DNA of 64,000 nucleotides from Neomoorella stamsii (GTDB taxonomy: Bacteria > Bacillota > DSM-521 > Neomoorellales > Neomoorellaceae): assembly GCF_002995805.1 (NCBI RefSeq), contig NZ_PVXL01000021.1:1-64000 (forward strand), given 5' to 3'. Below the pieces are notes generated by a model. That model made no database searches. It worked only from the letters and a program-made list of their open reading frames with translations, and had not been told where the DNA came from. This document shows positions 46,431 through 57,075 of the stretch, in pieces. The translations under genes were made by a program, and so were the position numbers. Numbering within the stretch: position 1 is the first letter of the stretch; each line of letters begins with the position of its first letter.

Positions 46431-47600
46431 ATGGCCGTGGATACCCAGTATAGTCTGTCGCGGGAAGACTGGTCCCTGCACCGGAAAGGCTACCTGGACC
46501 AGCAGCGGCACCAGGAAAAGGTGCGGGAAGCCATCAAGAAAAATCTACCCCAGATTATCACCGAAGAAAGCATCATCATGGGCAAGGGCAAAAAGGTGGT
46601 CCGGGTGCCCATCAGGAGCCTGGAGGAGTACCACTTCCGCTTCAATTACAACCAGGGCCGGAACGTTGGCCAGGGCAGCGGCGGTACCCAGAAGGGAACG
46701 GTCATTGGTCGCGAGGCCCCTGATGGCGCCGGTAAAGGCCCTGGAGCGGGCGACCAGCCGGGAGTTGATTACTACGAAGCCGAGGTCACCCTGGAGGAAG
46801 TCCAGGAGATGCTTTTCCAGGATCTAGAACTCCCCAATCTCCAGGAGAAGAAAAAACCCATCCTGGCTTCACCCACCTATGAATTTCGCGACGTCCGCCG
46901 CAAAGGCCTCATGGGTAACCTGGATAAAAAACGCACCCTCCTGGAGAACCTCAAACGCAATGCCATGAAGGGGAAGCTCTTCATTGGCGGCATCATTCCG
47001 GAGGACCTGCGTTTTAAAACCTGGGAGGAAAAAATGCGCTATGAGACCAGTGCCGTGGTCCTGGCCATGATGGATACCTCCGGTAGCATGGGGACTTATG
47101 AGAAGTATATCGCCCGGACCTTCTTTTTCTGGATGGTGCGTTTCCTGCGCAGCAAGTACCAGCAGGTGGAAATTGTCTTCATTGCCCACCATACCCAGGC
47201 CAGGGAAGTAACCGAAGAAGAATTCTTTGCCAAGGGCGAAAGCGGCGGCACCCGCTGTTCTTCGGCCTACCAGCTGGCCCTGGAGATTATTGACAAGCGC
47301 TATTCCCCGGCCGATTATAATATCTATCCCTTTCATTTTACCGACGGGGATAATCTTCCCAGCGACAACGAGACCTGCCTGGAAGCCGTCCAGCTGCTCT
47401 TGCCTAAAGTAAATCTCCTGGGCTATGGGGAGATTGTTAACCCCTATTACCGCACCAGCACCCTGATGAACGTCCTGAAACGCATCAAAGATGAACGCCT
47501 GGTGACAGTGGCCATCAAAGATAAAAGCGAGGTTTACCAGGCATTACGGCAGTTTTTTGCCGGCTCAAAAGGGAGGGAATCAGGTGGAACAAGAATTTAA
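46431..47600 (+). CDS. yhbH: YhbH-like DUF444 protein
   Basis: About 389 residues: an N-terminal helical part, a Gly-rich linker (about 78-112), and a von Willebrand-like domain with [15 protein letters not shown] (MIDAS motif, about 219). DUF444 proteins are encoded between prkA and spoVR in most spore formers and in E. coli (yeaH), and act with PrkA. The ATG at 46431 or the GTG three bases before may be used. The 3' end overlaps spoVR by 17 bases. Confidence 0.9.
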   Translation: MAVDTQYSLSREDWSLHRKGYLDQQRHQEKVREAIKKNLPQIITEESIIMGKGKKVVRVPIRSLEEYHFRFNYNQGRNVGQGSGGTQKGTVIGREAPDGAGKGPGAGDQPGVDYYEAEVTLEEVQEMLFQDLELPNLQEKKKPILASPTYEFRDVRRKGLMGNLDKKRTLLENLKRNAMKGKLFIGGIIPEDLRFKTWEEKMRYETSAVVLAMMDTSGSMGTYEKYIARTFFFWMVRFLRSKYQQVEIVFIAHHTQAREVTEEEFFAKGESGGTRCSSAYQLALEIIDKRYSPADYNIYPFHFTDGDNLPSDNETCLEAVQLLLPKVNLLGYGEIVNPYYRTSTLMNVLKRIKDERLVTVAIKDKSEVYQALRQFFAGSKGRESGGTRI

Positions 47601-48981
47601 GGCCCTCGCTAAAGCCATCGAAGCCATCCACGACCAGGCCAGGAAATTCGGCCTGGACTTTTTTCCCATGCGCTTTGAGCTGGTACCGGCCGACGTCATT
47701 TATGCCTTTGGTGCCTACGGTATGCCAACCAGGTTCACCCATTGGACTTTCGGCAAACACTTCTATAAGATGAAGCTCCAGTATGACTTCAACCTCAGCC
47801 GCATCTATGAACTGGTCATCAACTCCAACCCCTGCTATGCCTTCTTGCTGGAGGGTAACGACCTGATCCAGAATAAACTGGTCATTGCCCATGTTTTTGC
47901 CCACAGCGACTTTTTTAAAAATAACGTTCATTTTGCTCCAACCTCCCGTCAAATGGTAGAAACCATGGCCGTCCATGCTGCCAAAATCAGGGAATACGAG
48001 TTTAAATACGGCCACCGGGAAGTAGAGATTTTCCTCGACGCCGCCCTGTCTATCCAGGAACATATCGAGCCCCCCGCCATCTTTCCGGTAACGAAAGAGG
48101 AGGGGGAAAAGGAAAAGGGGCCTTCCCGCCCTCCGGAGACACCCTATGATGACCTCTGGGCCCTGGACGGCAAACCGAAGGAACAGCCCAGGGAACGTAG
48201 CCGGAAGATACCACCGCGGCCAACGAAGGATATGCTGGCCTTCATCATGAACAATAGCCCCGAGCTGGAGGACTGGCAGCGGGATATCCTGGCTATAGTC
48301 CGGGAAGAAATGCGGTATTTCTGGCCCCAGATGGAAACTAAGATTATTAACGAAGGCTGGGCCACTTACTGGCACGCCCGCATTATGCGGGAACTGGATT
48401 TAACAGAAGAAGAAACCATCGAATTTGCCCACCTCCATGCCAGCGTCAGCCAGCCGGGCAAAATGCAAATCAATCCCTATTATGTGGGCAGCAAGATTTT
48501 TGAGGATATTGAAAAGCGCTGGGATAATCCCAGCCAGGAAGAGCGGGAAAAATACGGTCGCAAAGGTGGGGAGGGCCGGGCCAAAATCTTTGAGGTCCGT
48601 ACCTGTGAAAACGATATCTCCTTCCTGCGCAACTACCTGACCAGGGAACTAGTCGAAGAGCTGGATCTCTTCCTCTATCAGAAGGTGGGGTCGGAATGGG
48701 TAGTGGTGGAGAAAGACTGGGAAAAGGTCCGGGATGGCCTGGTCGGCCGCCTGACCAACTGTGGTTTTCCCTATATCGTCGTCGAGGATGGTGACTACCA
48801 GCGGCGGGGTGAACTCTACCTCAAGCATTGCTATGAAGGCCTGGAACTGGATGTCCCGTACCTGGAAAAGACCCTGCCCTACGTTTACCTGTTGTGGGGC
48901 CGGCCGGTCCACCTGGAAACCGTCATTGACGGCAAGACGGCTGTATTTAGCTATGACGGCAAGAAAAATAGCCGCCGCTAA
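47584..48981 (+). CDS. spoVR: SpoVR family stage V sporulation protein
   Basis: A 465-residue protein; GTG 47584 follows AAAAGGGAGGG. The motifs fit SpoVR/Ycg[126 protein letters not shown]. In Bacillus it is needed for normal spore cortex. It is the last gene of the prkA-yhbH-spoVR operon, so it would be affected by the split prkA if the operon promoter lies upstream of prkA. Confidence 0.95.
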   Translation: MEQEFKALAKAIEAIHDQARKFGLDFFPMRFELVPADVIYAFGAYGMPTRFTHWTFGKHFYKMKLQYDFNLSRIYELVINSNPCYAFLLEGNDLIQNKLVIAHVFAHSDFFKNNVHFAPTSRQMVETMAVHAAKIREYEFKYGHREVEIFLDAALSIQEHIEPPAIFPVTKEEGEKEKGPSRPPETPYDDLWALDGKPKEQPRERSRKIPPRPTKDMLAFIMNNSPELEDWQRDILAIVREEMRYFWPQMETKIINEGWATYWHARIMRELDLTEEETIEFAHLHASVSQPGKMQINPYYVGSKIFEDIEKRWDNPSQEEREKYGRKGGEGRAKIFEVRTCENDISFLRNYLTRELVEELDLFLYQKVGSEWVVVEKDWEKVRDGLVGRLTNCGFPYIVVEDGDYQRRGELYLKHCYEGLELDVPYLEKTLPYVYLLWGRPVHLETVIDGKTAVFSYDGKKNSRR

Positions 48982-49159
48982 ATTTATAGCAGGAATCCCT
49001 GTTTTAATGTGGAAATATCTTTAGTATGTCCGGATTGTGGAAACCCTGAAGATGGGTGGTTATCACGAGGACAGGTATTTAAATAGAAACTGGCGCAGCT
49101 AGTTTCTACCAAAGATCCCACTTCCTACTTCTCACTTCTTATATATGGGGGAGAACGGT

Positions 49160-50458
49160 TTGTACTGGAATGAAAGATACGAGTGTATGCCGGAGGAAGA
49201 ATTAAGGGAACTCCAGCTGGAGCGCCTCCAGGCGACGGTCAAAAGAGCCTTTTTTAACGTTCCCTTTTACCGTAAGGCCTTCCAGGCCATTGGAATAGAA
49301 CCGGGCGATATCAAGAGCCTGGACGATCTCCAGAAATTACCTTTTACCACCAAACAGGATTTACGGGACAATTATCCCTTCGGTATGTTTGCCGTACCCA
49401 TGAGTGAAGTGGTGCGCATCCACTCCTCATCCGGTACGACAGGGAAACCGACGGTGGTCGGTTATACCCGCCATGATATTGACGTCTGGGCCGAGCTCAT
49501 GGCCCGGGCCCTGGTCTGCGGCGGGACAACCCGTCACGATATTATCCAGAACGCCTATGGTTATGGCCTCTTTACCGGCGGCCTGGGGATTCATTATGGC
49601 GCAGAACGCCTGGGTGCATCTGTTATCCCCATCTCCGGCGGCAATACCAAGCGCCAGATAATGATCATGAAGGATTACGGTAGTACGGTTCTTACCTGTA
49701 CTCCCTCCTATGCCTTGCATCTAGCCGAGGTAATGGCCGAGATGGGTGTCAGCCCCGGGGAGTTAAAGCTCCGGTGCGGTATTTTTGGTGCCGAACCCTG
49801 GTCGGAAAACATGCGCCAGGAGATCGAGAAACGGCTGGGGATCAGCGCTGTTGATATCTACGGCCTGAGCGAAGTTATCGGTCCCGGCGTAGGCATTGAG
49901 TGCCAGGAGAAGAACGGCCTGCATGTTTTTGGCGACCACTTCCTGGTAGAAGTCATTGACCCGGTGACGGAGAAGTCGGTGCCGCCGGGACAGCTGGGCG
50001 AGCTGGTCATCACATCGCTCACCAAAGAGGCCCTGCCAGTCATCCGCTACCGGACCAGGGACATTACCAGCCTGCTCCTCGGGACGTGTTCCTGCGGCCG
50101 CACCTACGTCCGGGTGGCCCGCTTTACGGGGCGGACGGATGACATGCTCATTATTCGCGGGGTCAATGTCTTTCCCTCCCAGGTGGAGAGCGTTCTCCTG
50201 GAAATGGGCGGTACCGAACCCCATTACCTCCTCATTGTCGACCGCCAGGGAGCCCTGGACACCCTGGAGGTCAAGGTGGAGGTTTCCGACTCCCTTTTCT
50301 CCGATAAAGTACGGGGACTGGAAGAACTGGAAAAACGGCTGGTCAACGAGCTGGAAAGCACCCTGGGTATTAGCGTGAAAGTCACCCTGGTGGAGCCCAA
50401 AACCATCGAGCGCAGCGAAGGGAAAGCAGTTAGGGTGATTGACAAGCGGAAGATATGA
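49160..50458 (+). CDS. paaK: Phenylacetate-CoA ligase family enzyme
   Basis: About 432 residues of an AMP-forming acyl-CoA ligase. [16 protein letters not shown] is the ATP-binding P-loop, [15 protein letters not shown] and [10 protein letters not shown] are further adenylate motifs, and [20 protein letters not shown] is the hinge. PaaK-like ligases with a downstream ACT protein are often used on indoleacetate or phenylacetate in anaerobes and in 2-oxoacid oxidation (with ior genes). TTG 49160 is chosen over ATG 49145 because GGGGGAGA lies 7 bases before it. Confidence 0.9.
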   Translation: MYWNERYECMPEEELRELQLERLQATVKRAFFNVPFYRKAFQAIGIEPGDIKSLDDLQKLPFTTKQDLRDNYPFGMFAVPMSEVVRIHSSSGTTGKPTVVGYTRHDIDVWAELMARALVCGGTTRHDIIQNAYGYGLFTGGLGIHYGAERLGASVIPISGGNTKRQIMIMKDYGSTVLTCTPSYALHLAEVMAEMGVSPGELKLRCGIFGAEPWSENMRQEIEKRLGISAVDIYGLSEVIGPGVGIECQEKNGLHVFGDHFLVEVIDPVTEKSVPPGQLGELVITSLTKEALPVIRYRTRDITSLLLGTCSCGRTYVRVARFTGRTDDMLIIRGVNVFPSQVESVLLEMGGTEPHYLLIVDRQGALDTLEVKVEVSDSLFSDKVRGLEELEKRLVNELESTLGISVKVTLVEPKTIERSEGKAVRVIDKRKI

Positions 50459-50472
50459 GGGGAGGCGAGTCT

Positions 50473-50904
50473 ATGAAAATCAAACAGCTCTCGATATTCC
50501 TGGAGAACAAGTCGGGCCGGCTGGCGGCAGTAACGCGCCTGCTGGCCGGGCGGGGGATCAACATCCGCGCCCTGTCCATTGCCGACACTTCTGACTTTGG
50601 CATCTTACGCCTCATCGTCAACGATCCAGAACAGGCCTACGCCGCCCTGAAAGAAGCGGGTTTCACCGTCAGCCTCACGGAGGTCCTGGGGGTGGAAATG
50701 CCGGACAGGCCCGGGGGCTTGAGTAACATCCTGTCTATCCTGGAAGAAGCAGGCATCAACATCGAATACCTGTATGCCTTTATTGGTAAGGGCGATAACG
50801 GTGCCCTGGTGATCTTCCGCGTCGAAGAGCTGGATAAAGCTATTACGATTCTCCAGGATAAGGGAATTACTATTGTGGAGGGTGAAAGGATCTACCGCCT
50901 CTGA
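50473..50904 (+). CDS. Protein with two ACT domains (amino-acid binding)
   Basis: A 143-residue protein, ATG 50473 with GGGGAGGCGAG upstream, made of two ACT domains (about 1-68 and 70-140): KQLSIFLENKSGRLAAVTRLLAGRGINIRALSIADTSDFGILRLIV and EMPDRPGGLSNILSILEEAGINIEYLYAF. It lies 14 bases after the ligase gene, so it is likely a ligand sensor for the ligase or its operon. Similar ACT-PaaK pairs are common in clostridia. Confidence 0.85.
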   Translation: MKIKQLSIFLENKSGRLAAVTRLLAGRGINIRALSIADTSDFGILRLIVNDPEQAYAALKEAGFTVSLTEVLGVEMPDRPGGLSNILSILEEAGINIEYLYAFIGKGDNGALVIFRVEELDKAITILQDKGITIVEGERIYRL

Positions 50905-50950
50905 AGATCCTACCTCTCCCTCCCCAGTATTATGAAGGAGATGAAACCAA

Positions 50951-52054
50951 GTGGCCACTGCACCTCAATGCCGGGAAGCCATCCTGGCCATTAAGCCCTA
51001 CGTACCCGGTAAACCCATTGAAGAAGTCCAGCGAGAACTGGGGGTTAAGGATGTAATTAAACTGGCATCTAATGAGAATCCCCTGGGCCCCTCGCCTGAT
51101 GCCGTCCAGGCTTTACGGGAGGCCAGCGAGAGGGTTTACCTGTACCCGGACGGAAACTGTTATTACCTGAAAAATGCCCTGGCGGAGAAACTGAGTGTTT
51201 CCACGGAAAACATCATTGTGGGCAACGGAACTGATGAGATCTTAAAAATGCTGGCCGAGGCCTACGTTAACCCCGGAGATGATATAGTCGTCGCCGAGCC
51301 AACTTTCTCCGAGTATGAGTTTGCCGCCCAGGTCATGGCCGGTCGAGCCATCAAGGTGCCCTGCCGCAGTTTCCGCCACGACTTGAAGGCCATGGCCGCC
51401 AGTATAACCCCCCGGACCCGGCTGGTCTTCATCTGTAACCCCAACAACCCCACGGGGACCATTGTCGGCCAGGTGGTCCTGGATAGCTTTTTAAAGGAAG
51501 TACCTCCTTCCGTCCTGGTGGTTCTGGATGAAGCCTATGCCGATTACGTAACGGCCGAGCATTATCCTGACAGCCTGGCCTATATCCGCCACGGGCGCGC
51601 CAACGTCATTGTCCTGCGTACTTTTTCCAAAATTTACGGCCTGGCGGGCCTCCGGGTAGGCTACGGCGTGGCCGTACCGGAAATTATCAGAAACTTGAAC
51701 CGGGTGCGGGAGCCCTTTAACGTTAATCTCCTGGCCCAGGCGGCGGCCATTGCTGCCCTCAAGGATGAGGCCCATGTCAAGAAGAGCCGGGAGGTAAATA
51801 TAGAAGGTAAACAATACCTCTACGAACAGTTTACAACCCTGGGCCTGCAGTATGTTCCTACAGAGGCCAATTTCATCTTTGTCGACATCCAGCGGGACAG
51901 CCGCACCGTTTTCCAGGAGCTTTTAAAAAGAGGTGTGATTGTCCGTACCGGCGATATCTTTGGCTATGATACTTACCTGCGGGTGACAATAGGTACACCG
52001 CGGCAAAATGAACGCTTTATCCAGGCCCTGCGGGAAGTTTTGGGTAGGGCGTAA
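50951..52054 (+). CDS. hisC: Histidinol-phosphate aminotransferase
   Basis: A 367-residue class II aminotransferase: KLASNENPLGPSPDAV near the N-terminus, GNGTDEIL, VFICNPNNPTGTI, VLDEAYADY, and the PLP lysine region TFSKIYGLAGLRVGYG. GTG 50951 follows GAAGGAGATG. It converts histidinol phosphate to imidazole acetol phosphate in histidine synthesis, and some members act on aromatic amino acids. Being next to the PaaK/ACT pair suggests a role in aromatic amino-acid metabolism as well. Confidence 0.9.
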   Translation: MATAPQCREAILAIKPYVPGKPIEEVQRELGVKDVIKLASNENPLGPSPDAVQALREASERVYLYPDGNCYYLKNALAEKLSVSTENIIVGNGTDEILKMLAEAYVNPGDDIVVAEPTFSEYEFAAQVMAGRAIKVPCRSFRHDLKAMAASITPRTRLVFICNPNNPTGTIVGQVVLDSFLKEVPPSVLVVLDEAYADYVTAEHYPDSLAYIRHGRANVIVLRTFSKIYGLAGLRVGYGVAVPEIIRNLNRVREPFNVNLLAQAAAIAALKDEAHVKKSREVNIEGKQYLYEQFTTLGLQYVPTEANFIFVDIQRDSRTVFQELLKRGVIVRTGDIFGYDTYLRVTIGTPRQNERFIQALREVLGRA

Positions 52055-52121
52055 AAATCAGGAATATATCCCTCCTTTCCTTGATATTTATGTTATAGCA
52101 GGATTGAAAGGAGGGATTTTT

Positions 52122-52730
52122 TTGCGGGCAGGCAAGTACTTAGCAGTTGCAGTGAGCTTGTTGCTTGTAGTTGCTTTGGCGAGCGGGTGCGGTTTAATAG
52201 ACAGGTTGACAGGCAAGTCACGGTCCCAGGTCCAGGTCCAGTTGCCGCCGCCGGAAACCAGCACGCCGGCAACCGAGGCCGAGGTAAAGAAAGAAGACAC
52301 CAAAACCACCCAGGTTGTTCTCTATTTCAGCGACCCCACCGGGAATTACCTGGTGGCCGAGAAACGTACCATCCCGCTGGTAGAGGGTATTGCCCGGGCA
52401 ACCATTGAGGAACTCATTAAAGGGCCGGGACCGGGTTCGCAGCTCCTGCCAACTATTCCCAGAGGGACGGTACTGAAAGATATCAACATCCGTCCCGACG
52501 GCCTGGCCAGGGTAGATTTCAGCAAGGAACTGGTGGCCAACCACAGCGGCGGCTCCCTGGGGGAAAGTTTAACCGTTTACTCTATCATCAATACCCTGAC
52601 CCAGTTTCCAACGGTCAAACAGGTCCAGTTCCTGGTGGACGGCCAGTATGTTAAAACCATTGCCGGCCATGTCGATGTCTCGGCAGCCATGAGCCGTAAT
52701 GAAAGTCTGATCAAAAAGGAAGCCCAGTAA
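52122..52730 (+). CDS. GerMN-domain lipoprotein
   Basis: About 202 residues: signal peptide with lipobox LASGC (Cys ~24), a Pro/Glu linker and a GerMN/Spore_GerMN domain (about 70-195; VVLYFSDPTGNYLVAEKRTIPL, PTIPRGTVLKDINIRPDGLARVDFSKELVANHSGGSLGESLTVYSIINTLTQFPTVKQVQFLVDGQ). Such domains bind the cell envelope and are linked to spore germination. TTG 52122 has AAAGGAGGG upstream. It is followed by a terminator at 52758. Confidence 0.85.
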   Translation: MRAGKYLAVAVSLLLVVALASGCGLIDRLTGKSRSQVQVQLPPPETSTPATEAEVKKEDTKTTQVVLYFSDPTGNYLVAEKRTIPLVEGIARATIEELIKGPGPGSQLLPTIPRGTVLKDINIRPDGLARVDFSKELVANHSGGSLGESLTVYSIINTLTQFPTVKQVQFLVDGQYVKTIAGHVDVSAAMSRNESLIKKEAQ

Positions 52731-52757
52731 GCATTTGTCTAAAAGTGTCAAATAAGG

Positions 52758-52788
52758 GGTGCCTCTCCGGGCACCATTTTTGTTTTTT
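52758..52788 (+). terminator. Rho-independent terminator
   Basis: GGTGCC, a six-base loop, GGCACC and ATTTTTGTTTTTT. Confidence 0.85.
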
Positions 52789-52878
52789 CAACAAAAAATG
52801 GCCACTGCGGGAGGAAAGGAACTGCGGCGCAGCGAATACTATGTTAGCTGCAAAAAATGAAAGGAGAAAGGAAGGGTG

Positions 52879-54786
52879 ATGGACAGGCGCATATCGACGG
52901 GCCGGTGGGGTCTTTTATTGTTACTGCTGGTGTTAATGTACATATTAACGCTGGGCTTAAAGGCCCTGCCGGCCGCAGCCAGCCCCGGTGTTACCCTCAT
53001 CCTTAACGGTACCCGGGTTGACCCGGCGGTACCGCCTTATATTGACGGCAATGGCCGCACCATGGTTCCCCTGCGCTTCGTTATGGAGTATATGGGTGCC
53101 AGGGTGGACTGGGTAGAAGAAGAACAGGGTATTGTCGTTAACCGGGGAGCAACAACTTTAAAAATGTGGATTGGCAGCCGCCGGGCCTCTGTAAATGGAC
53201 AGGCCATCCTGCTGGATACCACCCCGGTGTTAAAAGGTAATACGACCATGGTGCCGGTTCGTTTCATCTCCCAGGCCTTTGGCGGGCAGGTAGACTGGAA
53301 TGCTACCTCCCAGACAGTCAGGATCACCCTGGGAACAGTGCAGAGTGCCAGCCAGGTGCGCCTGACGGGCAGCTATGTTAATATCCGGTCCGGCCCGGGG
53401 CTGGATTATAATATCATCGACGTTCTTCCCCGGGGGACGGTGCTAAGATTGATAGACGAAGCTCCCGGCTGGTATCAAGTACAGTTAAATGGCGGCCGGC
53501 AGGGCTGGGTTTCAGCTGCCTATGCCGAGCCGGTCTATGATAATAACTCGCCGGGGAATGGCGGGCCGCCTGGTGAAAACCCGCCCACGGGTGGAACTCA
53601 GCCCCCGGCCGGGAACCCCTTGCCCGGCGACGGCCAGCCGCCAGCCGGACAACCCCTGGGCCTGGCGGTTGTCGGCAGCCGGCCGGTAGCAATTTTGGCC
53701 GGTCCAAGCCCGGTGGAAAAGCAGGTGGGTACGGCTGCCGCCGGTAGCAAACTGCCCATTTGGCAGAAAAAAGGTGACTGGTGGCAGGTGGAAATGGCTA
53801 ACGGCCAGCGTGGCTGGCTGGCCAGCGCCCTGGCCACCTTTGCGCCCTACGAACCGCAAGGAAACGATCCTGGTGGCCAGAAGCCCCGCGTGCAGATTAC
53901 CGGGGTAACGGTTGTACCATCAGGCGGTGCCCTCCAGGTTACCGTTAAAGCCAGCGGGGTTTTTACTTATAAAACTTCCTTCTGGGATAATCGCCTGATA
54001 GTTGATGTATCAGATGCCGTCTTGGTCGTACCGAAGGGGCAGGAAACGGTGGAGGTTAACCGTTCTCCCCTGGCCAGGGTCCGTTTGGGGCAGTTTACGG
54101 CGGATACCGTTCGCATCGTCTTTGATCTTATCGGGGCCGCCAGGCTGAGATTCAAATCGGCTGACAAGAGCGGGACGATCTTTCTTATAGAGAAGCCATC
54201 ACTTAATGGCAGTAAGATAGTCATTGATCCCGGTCACGGTACAGATACGAATGGCGCTGATCCTGGTGCCATTGGCCCTACCGGGGTTAAGGAAAAGGAC
54301 GTCAACCTGGCTATAGCCCAGAAACTTGCCGCCCTGCTTCGTAGTGCGAGGGCCAGCGTTTATCTTACCCGCAATGGCGAGACCTGCCCCTATACCCTGG
54401 CGGGCCGGGCCTATTACGCCAATGATCTGGGTGCCGATCTTTTTATCAGCATCCACTCCAATGCTTCCTATAGCCCCGATGCTTCCGGCACGTCCACCTA
54501 TTTCTATGCCCCGCCGGATACGGCTCTGGGGCAGCAAAGGGAAGAGCGCCGGCGCCTGGCTGCTGCCATCCAGTCTGCCCTGGTAGCCGCTACCGGGCGG
54601 AAAGACCTGGGTATCCTAGAGGCCAATTTCTCGGTCCTACGCAATACCGAGATGCCCTCAGTATTGGTCGAGACGGCCTTTATCTCCAACCCCACCGAGG
54701 AACAGCTTTTGAATAGCCCGGCTTTCCAGGCCAGGGTAGCGGAGGGTATTTTTAACGGGATCAGCGCTTACTTTACCGGTAATTAA
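52879..54786 (+). CDS. N-acetylmuramoyl-L-alanine amidase with stalk, SH3 and AMIN domains
   Basis: A 635-residue secreted or anchored amidase. Order: signal segment (about 10-35), copper-amine-oxidase-N-like domain (about 40-152; MVPLRFVMEYMGARVDW and MVPVRFISQAFGGQVDW), SH3_3 (about 155-215), a Pro/Gly linker (about 220-255), a second SH3 (about 258-315), AMIN domain (about 330-440) and Amidase_3 (about 446-630; IVIDPGHGTDTNGADPGAIG, ISIHSNAS, VLVETAFISNPTEE). It would cleave the amide bond of peptidoglycan stems. ATG 52879 or GTG 52876, with AAAGGAAGG before. Confidence 0.9.
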   Translation: MDRRISTGRWGLLLLLLVLMYILTLGLKALPAAASPGVTLILNGTRVDPAVPPYIDGNGRTMVPLRFVMEYMGARVDWVEEEQGIVVNRGATTLKMWIGSRRASVNGQAILLDTTPVLKGNTTMVPVRFISQAFGGQVDWNATSQTVRITLGTVQSASQVRLTGSYVNIRSGPGLDYNIIDVLPRGTVLRLIDEAPGWYQVQLNGGRQGWVSAAYAEPVYDNNSPGNGGPPGENPPTGGTQPPAGNPLPGDGQPPAGQPLGLAVVGSRPVAILAGPSPVEKQVGTAAAGSKLPIWQKKGDWWQVEMANGQRGWLASALATFAPYEPQGNDPGGQKPRVQITGVTVVPSGGALQVTVKASGVFTYKTSFWDNRLIVDVSDAVLVVPKGQETVEVNRSPLARVRLGQFTADTVRIVFDLIGAARLRFKSADKSGTIFLIEKPSLNGSKIVIDPGHGTDTNGADPGAIGPTGVKEKDVNLAIAQKLAALLRSARASVYLTRNGETCPYTLAGRAYYANDLGADLFISIHSNASYSPDASGTSTYFYAPPDTALGQQREERRRLAAAIQSALVAATGRKDLGILEANFSVLRNTEMPSVLVETAFISNPTEEQLLNSPAFQARVAEGIFNGISAYFTGN

Positions 54787-54809
54787 TTTTACCGCTAATT
54801 AGCCCCGTG

Positions 54810-54850
54810 AGGGAGTCTGCAGTGACTTGCAGGCTCCCTGCTTCTTTGTT
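54810..54850 (+). terminator. Rho-independent terminator
   Basis: AGGGAGTCTGCA, a loop, TGCAGGCTCCCT, then GCTTCTTTGTT. Confidence 0.75.
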
Positions 54851-54888
54851 ACAATGGGGGAGCGGCAACCTGGTGGGAGGGGATACCG

Positions 54889-55416
54889 GTGCTGGCCCTG
54901 ATGGGGGGATACTTTTTAATTTTTTTGGCCCGGGTTACCGATGTTAGCCTGGCTACTTTAAGAATGCTCCTTTTAGTGAGGGGTAAACGCTTTTATGCGG
55001 CCGGAATTGGTATTTTTGAAGTTACCATCTATGTGGTTGCCTTGAAATATGTAGTTGACCGCTTAAACGATCCGGCGAGCCTTGTTTTTTACGCCATGGG
55101 CTTTGCCACAGGCAATATAGTCGGTAGCCTGATTGAAGAAAAGGTGGCCCTGGGGCAGGTGACGGTCCAGGTAATTACCCTCCATAATCCCCTTGAACTG
55201 GCTGAAACTTTGCGGGCAGCCGGCTTCGGAGTTACTATAACCGAGGGCCAGGGCCGGGATGGTAGCCATCCCATTTTAAACCTTAGTTTTCCCCGCAGGC
55301 AGTTGAATACCATCCAGCAAATGGTAAACAATTGGGATCCGGAGGCCTTTGTGGTTGTCCATGAAGCAAGAACCACTCATGGTGGTTTTTGCCGTTACCG
55401 GAGCAAAGGAAAATAG
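54889..55416 (+). CDS. UPF0316 (YebE-like, DUF2179) membrane protein
   Basis: A 175-residue protein with three N-terminal membrane segments (about 4-90) and a soluble C-terminal DUF2179-like domain (about 95-170; TVQVITLHNPLELAETLRAAGFGVT). UPF0316 proteins are predicted to bind a small ligand, perhaps a nucleotide. GTG 54889 follows GGGAGGGGATACC. Confidence 0.85.
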   Translation: MLALMGGYFLIFLARVTDVSLATLRMLLLVRGKRFYAAGIGIFEVTIYVVALKYVVDRLNDPASLVFYAMGFATGNIVGSLIEEKVALGQVTVQVITLHNPLELAETLRAAGFGVTITEGQGRDGSHPILNLSFPRRQLNTIQQMVNNWDPEAFVVVHEARTTHGGFCRYRSKGK

Positions 55417-55500
55417 ACATTAACGGTTAAGCTGCAAGCATATAATATGAGGTACTGGTCTTTATATTAAGATAAGGACCTCGATAAGGAGTTGAGGGCG

Positions 55501-56307
55501 GTGCAGCCCGTCCAGCCAGTGGGAGTTTTTGATTCCGGAGTTGGGGGGTTGACGGTAGCCCGGGAAATTGCCCGGCAGCTACCGGCAGAGACCATTATTT
55601 ACTTTGGTGATACGGCCCACGTACCTTATGGTTCACGAACTGTAGAGGAGCTGATAGGTTTTGCCGATGCCATTGTCGGCTTTTTAATTGCAAAAGGAGC
55701 CAAGGCTATTGTTGATGCCTGCAATACTACTTCAGCTGTAGCCCTGCCTTACCTGCAAAAAAAGTATCAGGTCCCGATTATCGGGGTAATTGAACCCGGA
55801 ATAATAGAAGCCCTGCGGGCCACACAAAATGGCCGCATCGGTGTCATCGCCACCGAAGCTACCGTGGCCAGCAATGCCCACCGAGAAGCCCTCCTCGCCC
55901 GTTCCGGGGAAGTCCAGGTTTTTGCCCGGGCCTGTCCCAAACTGGTACCCCTGGTAGAGGCCGGACTGGTTTCCGGGCCCCAGGCAGAGGCGGCAGTGGC
56001 GGAGTACGTGGAACCCCTGGTAGAGGCGGGAATTGATACCCTGATCCTGGGGTGTACCCACTATCCCTTCCTGGCACCCGTTATCCAGGAAGTAGCCGGC
56101 CCGGGCGTAACTCTAATCGACCCGGCGGCAGCTACAGTACGGGAGTTAAAGGATGTGCTGGCCGCCGGCGGTGGTTTAAGGGGGGCCCACTTCTCTCAGG
56201 CCCACAGTTTTTTTGTCAGCGGGGATGCCCGGACGTTCAGTGAGGTGGGGTTCAAACTGGTCGGCTGGCCGGAACTCAAAGGCGCCAGGAAGCTGGAACT
56301 GGAATAG
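55501..56307 (+). CDS. murI: Glutamate racemase
   Basis: A 268-residue racemase with GVFDSGVGGLTVAREIARQLP, YFGDTAHVPYGSR, DACNTTSAVAL (catalytic Cys), and ILGCTHYPFL (second Cys). It makes D-glutamate for peptidoglycan. GTG 55501 is preferred, with AAGGAG nine bases before; the TTG at 55492 is inside that site. Confidence 0.95.
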   Translation: MQPVQPVGVFDSGVGGLTVAREIARQLPAETIIYFGDTAHVPYGSRTVEELIGFADAIVGFLIAKGAKAIVDACNTTSAVALPYLQKKYQVPIIGVIEPGIIEALRATQNGRIGVIATEATVASNAHREALLARSGEVQVFARACPKLVPLVEAGLVSGPQAEAAVAEYVEPLVEAGIDTLILGCTHYPFLAPVIQEVAGPGVTLIDPAAATVRELKDVLAAGGGLRGAHFSQAHSFFVSGDARTFSEVGFKLVGWPELKGARKLELE

Positions 56308-56319
56308 GGGGTGGCGACC

Positions 56320-57075
56320 ATGGCCTTGACCAGGGTAAAGGGGCGTAACCCCAGGGAGTTGCGCCCGGTGACGATAGAACGGCATTATCTTAAGTACGCT
56401 GAAGGCTCGGTATTGATCAGCATGGGCGATACGCGGGTCATATGCAGTGCTACCGTCGAAGAAAAAGTACCACCCTTTTTACGCAACAGCGGCAGGGGCT
56501 GGATTACAGCCGAGTATGCCCTGCTGCCGCGATCAACCCAAGAGCGGACCGTCCGGGAAGCGACCCGGGGCCGCATCAGCGGCCGCACCCAGGAAATCCA
56601 GCGCCTCATCGGCCGGGCGTTACGCAGCGTCGTCGATACAGCGATTTTAGGCGAAAGGACCATCTGGCTTGATTGCGACGTCCTCCAGGCCGACGGCGGT
56701 ACCCGGACGGCAGCCATTACCGGCAGTTTCGTAGCCCTGGCCGACGCCCTGGCCGGGCTGGTGGCGGCCGGGACCATACCCCGGCTGCCCCTCCAGGATT
56801 TCCTGGCGGCTGTCAGCGTGGGACTGGTCAACGGTGAACTGCTGCTGGACCTGGATTTTGAGGAAGATTCCCATGCCAGTGTTGATATGAATGTAGTTAT
56901 GACTGGTTCCGGGCAACTGGTAGAGATCCAGGGTACGGCAGAAAAGCAACCCTTCAGCCGGGAAGAAATGGCCGCCATGCTCGACCTGGCCGGGGAAGGG
57001 ATAGCCAGTTTAATTGCCATCCAGCGGCAGGTCCTGGGGCCCCTGGCGGACCAGGTGGGGACAGGCCATGAGTAG
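56320..57075 (+). CDS. rph: Ribonuclease PH
   Basis: A 251-residue exoribonuclease trimming tRNA 3' ends: [92 protein letters not shown] 56320 is 12 bases after the murI stop. Its end overlaps the XTP pyrophosphatase start by 8 bases, and tRNA genes follow, a sensible grouping. Confidence 0.95.
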   Translation: MALTRVKGRNPRELRPVTIERHYLKYAEGSVLISMGDTRVICSATVEEKVPPFLRNSGRGWITAEYALLPRSTQERTVREATRGRISGRTQEIQRLIGRALRSVVDTAILGERTIWLDCDVLQADGGTRTAAITGSFVALADALAGLVAAGTIPRLPLQDFLAAVSVGLVNGELLLDLDFEEDSHASVDMNVVMTGSGQLVEIQGTAEKQPFSREEMAAMLDLAGEGIASLIAIQRQVLGPLADQVGTGHE